Below the pieces are notes generated by a model, which was not told where the DNA came from, did not search any database, and saw nothing but the letters and a program-made list of their open reading frames with translations. DNA of 8,643 nucleotides from positions 44,854-53,496 of the forward strand of contig DKDC01000006.1 in the NCBI GenBank assembly GCA_002451695.1, written 5' to 3'. Source of the DNA: Prevotellaceae bacterium UBA6858 (GTDB lineage Bacteria > Bacteroidota > Bacteroidia > Bacteroidales > Bacteroidaceae). The position numbers were made by a program, and so were the translations under genes. Shown one piece after another: positions 7,045 to 8,643 of this stretch. Within the stretch, counting starts at the first letter, position 1; each line of letters begins with the position of its first letter.

Positions 7045-7794
7045 TTGCATATATCGGGCAGGACAAGGGAAATTTTGCGCACACTGGCTGTCTTTCTCGC
7101 AGCCTGTCTGGTTTTATGCCTCATAAGGCTGTTTGTTTTCGACCAATATACGGTTTCCTCCTCACGGCCCGCCGCCGGTTTCCTGCAAGGCGACCGTCTG
7201 CTCGTCCTGAAAACGAGCTACGGCGCAAGGCTTCCTTTCGCCGATTACACGGGCTGCCGCAGGCTTGGGGACGGAAAGCCGCAGCGCGGCGACTGGATGG
7301 CGTTCAATATGCCCGCCGGCAGCTCCGGGGACATTCCGGAGCGCACCGTGTGCATGGCACAATGCTTCGCCCTGCCGGGAGACACCGTTACGCTTACCAA
7401 AGACATGAAGGTGGGCAGAGGGCAGGGCAAAGGTTCGTTCCCCTTTGCCATACCCGCAAAGGGCCGCCGCGTTTACATCACAAAATGGAACGCCCGCCTT
7501 TTATGCAACACGATAAACCTTCACGAACCGTGCCACTGCGCCGAACTGAAAGGCGACACGCTGCTCATAGACGGGCACACCGCGCCATATGTGGTGTTCA
7601 CGCAGGATTACTACTGGGCTTATTCCGGGCGGCAGGGCAACACCGAAGACTCGCGCTACTACGGTCTCGTGCCGCAAAGCCACTTGATAGGCAGGGTAAT
7701 GCTCATCCTGTATTCCACAAAGCCCGATGAGCCTTTCTACCGCAGCTTAAGGACGGACAGGTTTTTCAAAATTCCGCAAGGCAACGTAAAATGA
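7045..7794 (+). CDS. S26-family signal peptidase-like protein, probably inactive
   Basis: A 249-residue paralogue of the preceding LepB. It has one N-terminal membrane segment (about 11-31), then YTVSSSRPAAGFLQGDRLLV, which aligns without gaps to the box B region of LepB. The catalytic Ser107 falls opposite Arg41. Box D is MAQCFALPGDTV, where Ala105 stands at the catalytic Lys position, and box E keeps only the EDSRYYGLVP half (201-210), without GDN. The C-terminal LRTDRFFK matches IRWNRFFR of LepB. Both dyad residues are thus missing and protease activity is unlikely. A helper or substrate-binding role for LepB is only a guess. No in-frame ATG exists before the membrane segment: an in-frame TAA lies at 7030-7032, and TTG at 7045 (or 7075) is the best start. 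The stop overlaps the WbqC gene start as ATGA. Confidence 0.85.
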   Translation: MHISGRTREILRTLAVFLAACLVLCLIRLFVFDQYTVSSSRPAAGFLQGDRLLVLKTSYGARLPFADYTGCRRLGDGKPQRGDWMAFNMPAGSSGDIPERTVCMAQCFALPGDTVTLTKDMKVGRGQGKGSFPFAIPAKGRRVYITKWNARLLCNTINLHEPCHCAELKGDTLLIDGHTAPYVVFTQDYYWAYSGRQGNTEDSRYYGLVPQSHLIGRVMLILYSTKPDEPFYRSLRTDRFFKIPQGNVK

Positions 7795-8468
7795 AAGAAA
7801 CCGCCCTGCTGTCATCAGCCTATATGCCGCCTGTGCAATGGTTCACAAAGCTCGCAACATATCCCAAGGTTTATGTAGAGCAACACGATCATTACATAAA
7901 GCAGACATACCGCAACCGCTGCATCATAGCCACGCAAGCCGGGGTGCAGGCTCTTACAATTCCAATAGCCCTGCCCTCCGGGAAATGCGCCATGCGCGAC
8001 GTGAGAATTAGCGACCACGGAAACTGGCGGCATCTTCACTGGCTGTCGCTGGTCAGCGCATACGAAAACAGCCCGTTTTTTGAGTTTTACGCCGATGACC
8101 TGCGCCCTTTCTACGAAAGGAAGTATGAGTTTCTTATCGATTTCAATCAGGAGATCACCGCCAAACTGTGCGGGCTTTTGGATATGGAATACGGCGCGGT
8201 TCTGACCGAAGAGTACGCAAACGCCGAGGCTCTTGGGGCTGACGACTTCCGCGACGCGATAAACCCCAAGCACCCGGCAAAAGACCCGGACTTCACCCCG
8301 CAGGAATACTATCAGGTTTTTGCAGGGCGCAACGGCTTCAAGCCCAATCTGAGCATTGCCGATTTGCTTTTCAACGAAGGCCCGGAGGGGATTATCACCT
8401 TGCAAAAAAGCAGTGTGCAATTAAAGGAAGAATTATGCCGCCGTAGGGGCGTATGGCATACGCCCTGA
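7791..8468 (+). CDS. WbqC-family protein
   Basis: A 225-residue protein of the WbqC-like family, named after a gene in an O-antigen cluster; the biochemical role is not established to my knowledge. Recognisable family stretches are YMPPVQWF (11-18), HYIKQTYRNRCII (34-46), LTIPI (55-59), the SAYENSPFFEFY run (89-100) and LLFNEGPEGI (192-201). No signal peptide or membrane segment is seen, so it is probably cytoplasmic. Last gene of the operon, coupled to the signal-peptidase-like gene by a 4-base overlap. Its last eight codons and stop lie in a REP-like repeat starting at 8443, so the ending RRGVWHTP is probably repeat-derived; an older stop may have been lost. The conserved body of the family ends before this tail. 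Confidence 0.9.
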   Translation: MKETALLSSAYMPPVQWFTKLATYPKVYVEQHDHYIKQTYRNRCIIATQAGVQALTIPIALPSGKCAMRDVRISDHGNWRHLHWLSLVSAYENSPFFEFYADDLRPFYERKYEFLIDFNQEITAKLCGLLDMEYGAVLTEEYANAEALGADDFRDAINPKHPAKDPDFTPQEYYQVFAGRNGFKPNLSIADLLFNEGPEGIITLQKSSVQLKEELCRRRGVWHTP

Positions 8469-8552
8469 ATTGCGCGGGTTTGCGATGCTATGTTGGCGGT
8501 TTGCGATGCGGTTCATGCGGTGGCGTACAGGGCGTATGCCATACGCCCCTAC
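8443..8552. repeat. REPIN/BIME-like pair of REP hairpins
   Basis: A 24-base sequence at 8443-8466 is repeated exactly in reverse complement at 8529-8552, with 62 bases between. Each arm is a GTAG tetranucleotide followed by a 19-base palindrome, GGGCGTATG - G - CATACGCCC (8447-8465), with 9-base-pair arms. A GTAG-type tetranucleotide 5' of a palindrome is the hallmark of REP sequences recognised by RAYT (TnpA-REP) transposases, and two inverted REPs form a REPIN. No RAYT gene lies in the window. Being the only strong structure after the operon, it may also act as a 3' end or mRNA-stabilising element. Confidence 0.8.
8477..8509. repeat. Short direct repeat inside the REPIN spacer
   Basis: GGTTTGCGATGC occurs at 8477-8488 and 8498-8509, a 21-base period, between the two REP arms. 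It may be part of the element's usual spacer or a small local duplication. Confidence 0.55.
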
Positions 8553-8596
8553 AAATGGCGCAAAACCATAACCGCGCATTCTTTTCAAAATCTCCC

Positions 8597-8643
8597 AAAA
8601 ACTACATAGGAAAAACTACGTTCGATGTAGAAAAAATTATGTC
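8597..8643. repeat. AT-rich edge repeat, right side
   Basis: AAAAACTACATAGG at 8597-8610 is the exact reverse complement of 3-16. AAAAACTAC recurs at 8611-8619, and the related GATGTAGAAAAAATTATG follows to the window end. It appears to be a repeat cluster running past the right edge, oriented opposite to the left-edge cluster. Confidence 0.65.

Noticed and set aside
1..8643. Transposon bounded by the edge inverted repeats
   Set aside because: There is no transposase or recombinase, and the interior includes a housekeeping operon; dispersed repeats at contig ends explain it better.

Overview
The window looks like a chromosomal fragment of a Bacteroidota bacterium, probably order Bacteroidales. 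The grounds are a TAnnTTTG-type -7 promoter box in front of dapB, weak or absent Shine-Dalgarno sequences, a long two-part LepB, and the run dapB - lepB - lepB-like - WbqC, which I recall as typical of this group. The species cannot be named. Both window ends carry copies of one short AT-rich repeat in opposite orientation, so the piece may be a contig that stopped at dispersed repeats.

Left half, minus strand (108-4279): a complete, apparently intact Type III restriction-modification system. The mod methyltransferase comes first and overlaps the res helicase-nuclease by 4 bases (ATGA). The middle of mod, residues about 144-393, is far more AT-rich than its flanks, as expected if the target-recognition part was exchanged by recombination.

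Centre (4280-4791): a gene-free divergent region of about 510 bases. It holds the dapB promoter, two candidate promoters towards mod, a large imperfect hairpin followed by a small perfect one, and a GC-rich block whose GGCGG/CCGCC segments can pair in alternative ways ahead of a T-run on the mod strand.

Right half, plus strand (4792-8468): a tight probable operon. dapB makes an intermediate for lysine and diaminopimelate. lepB is a full-length signal peptidase I with Ser and Lys catalytic residues. The third gene is a second S26-family protein in which both catalytic residues are replaced and which has no ATG start. The last is a WbqC-family protein, overlapping the third gene by 4 bases.

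Right edge (8443-8643): two REP-like hairpins in inverted orientation (a REPIN/BIME-like element) with GTAG tetranucleotides. The first copy supplies the last codons of the WbqC gene. After it come the edge repeats.

I see no wholly new multi-gene system. The observations most worth following are the catalytically dead signal-peptidase paralogue, the mosaic mod gene, the REPIN, and the structured divergent region.
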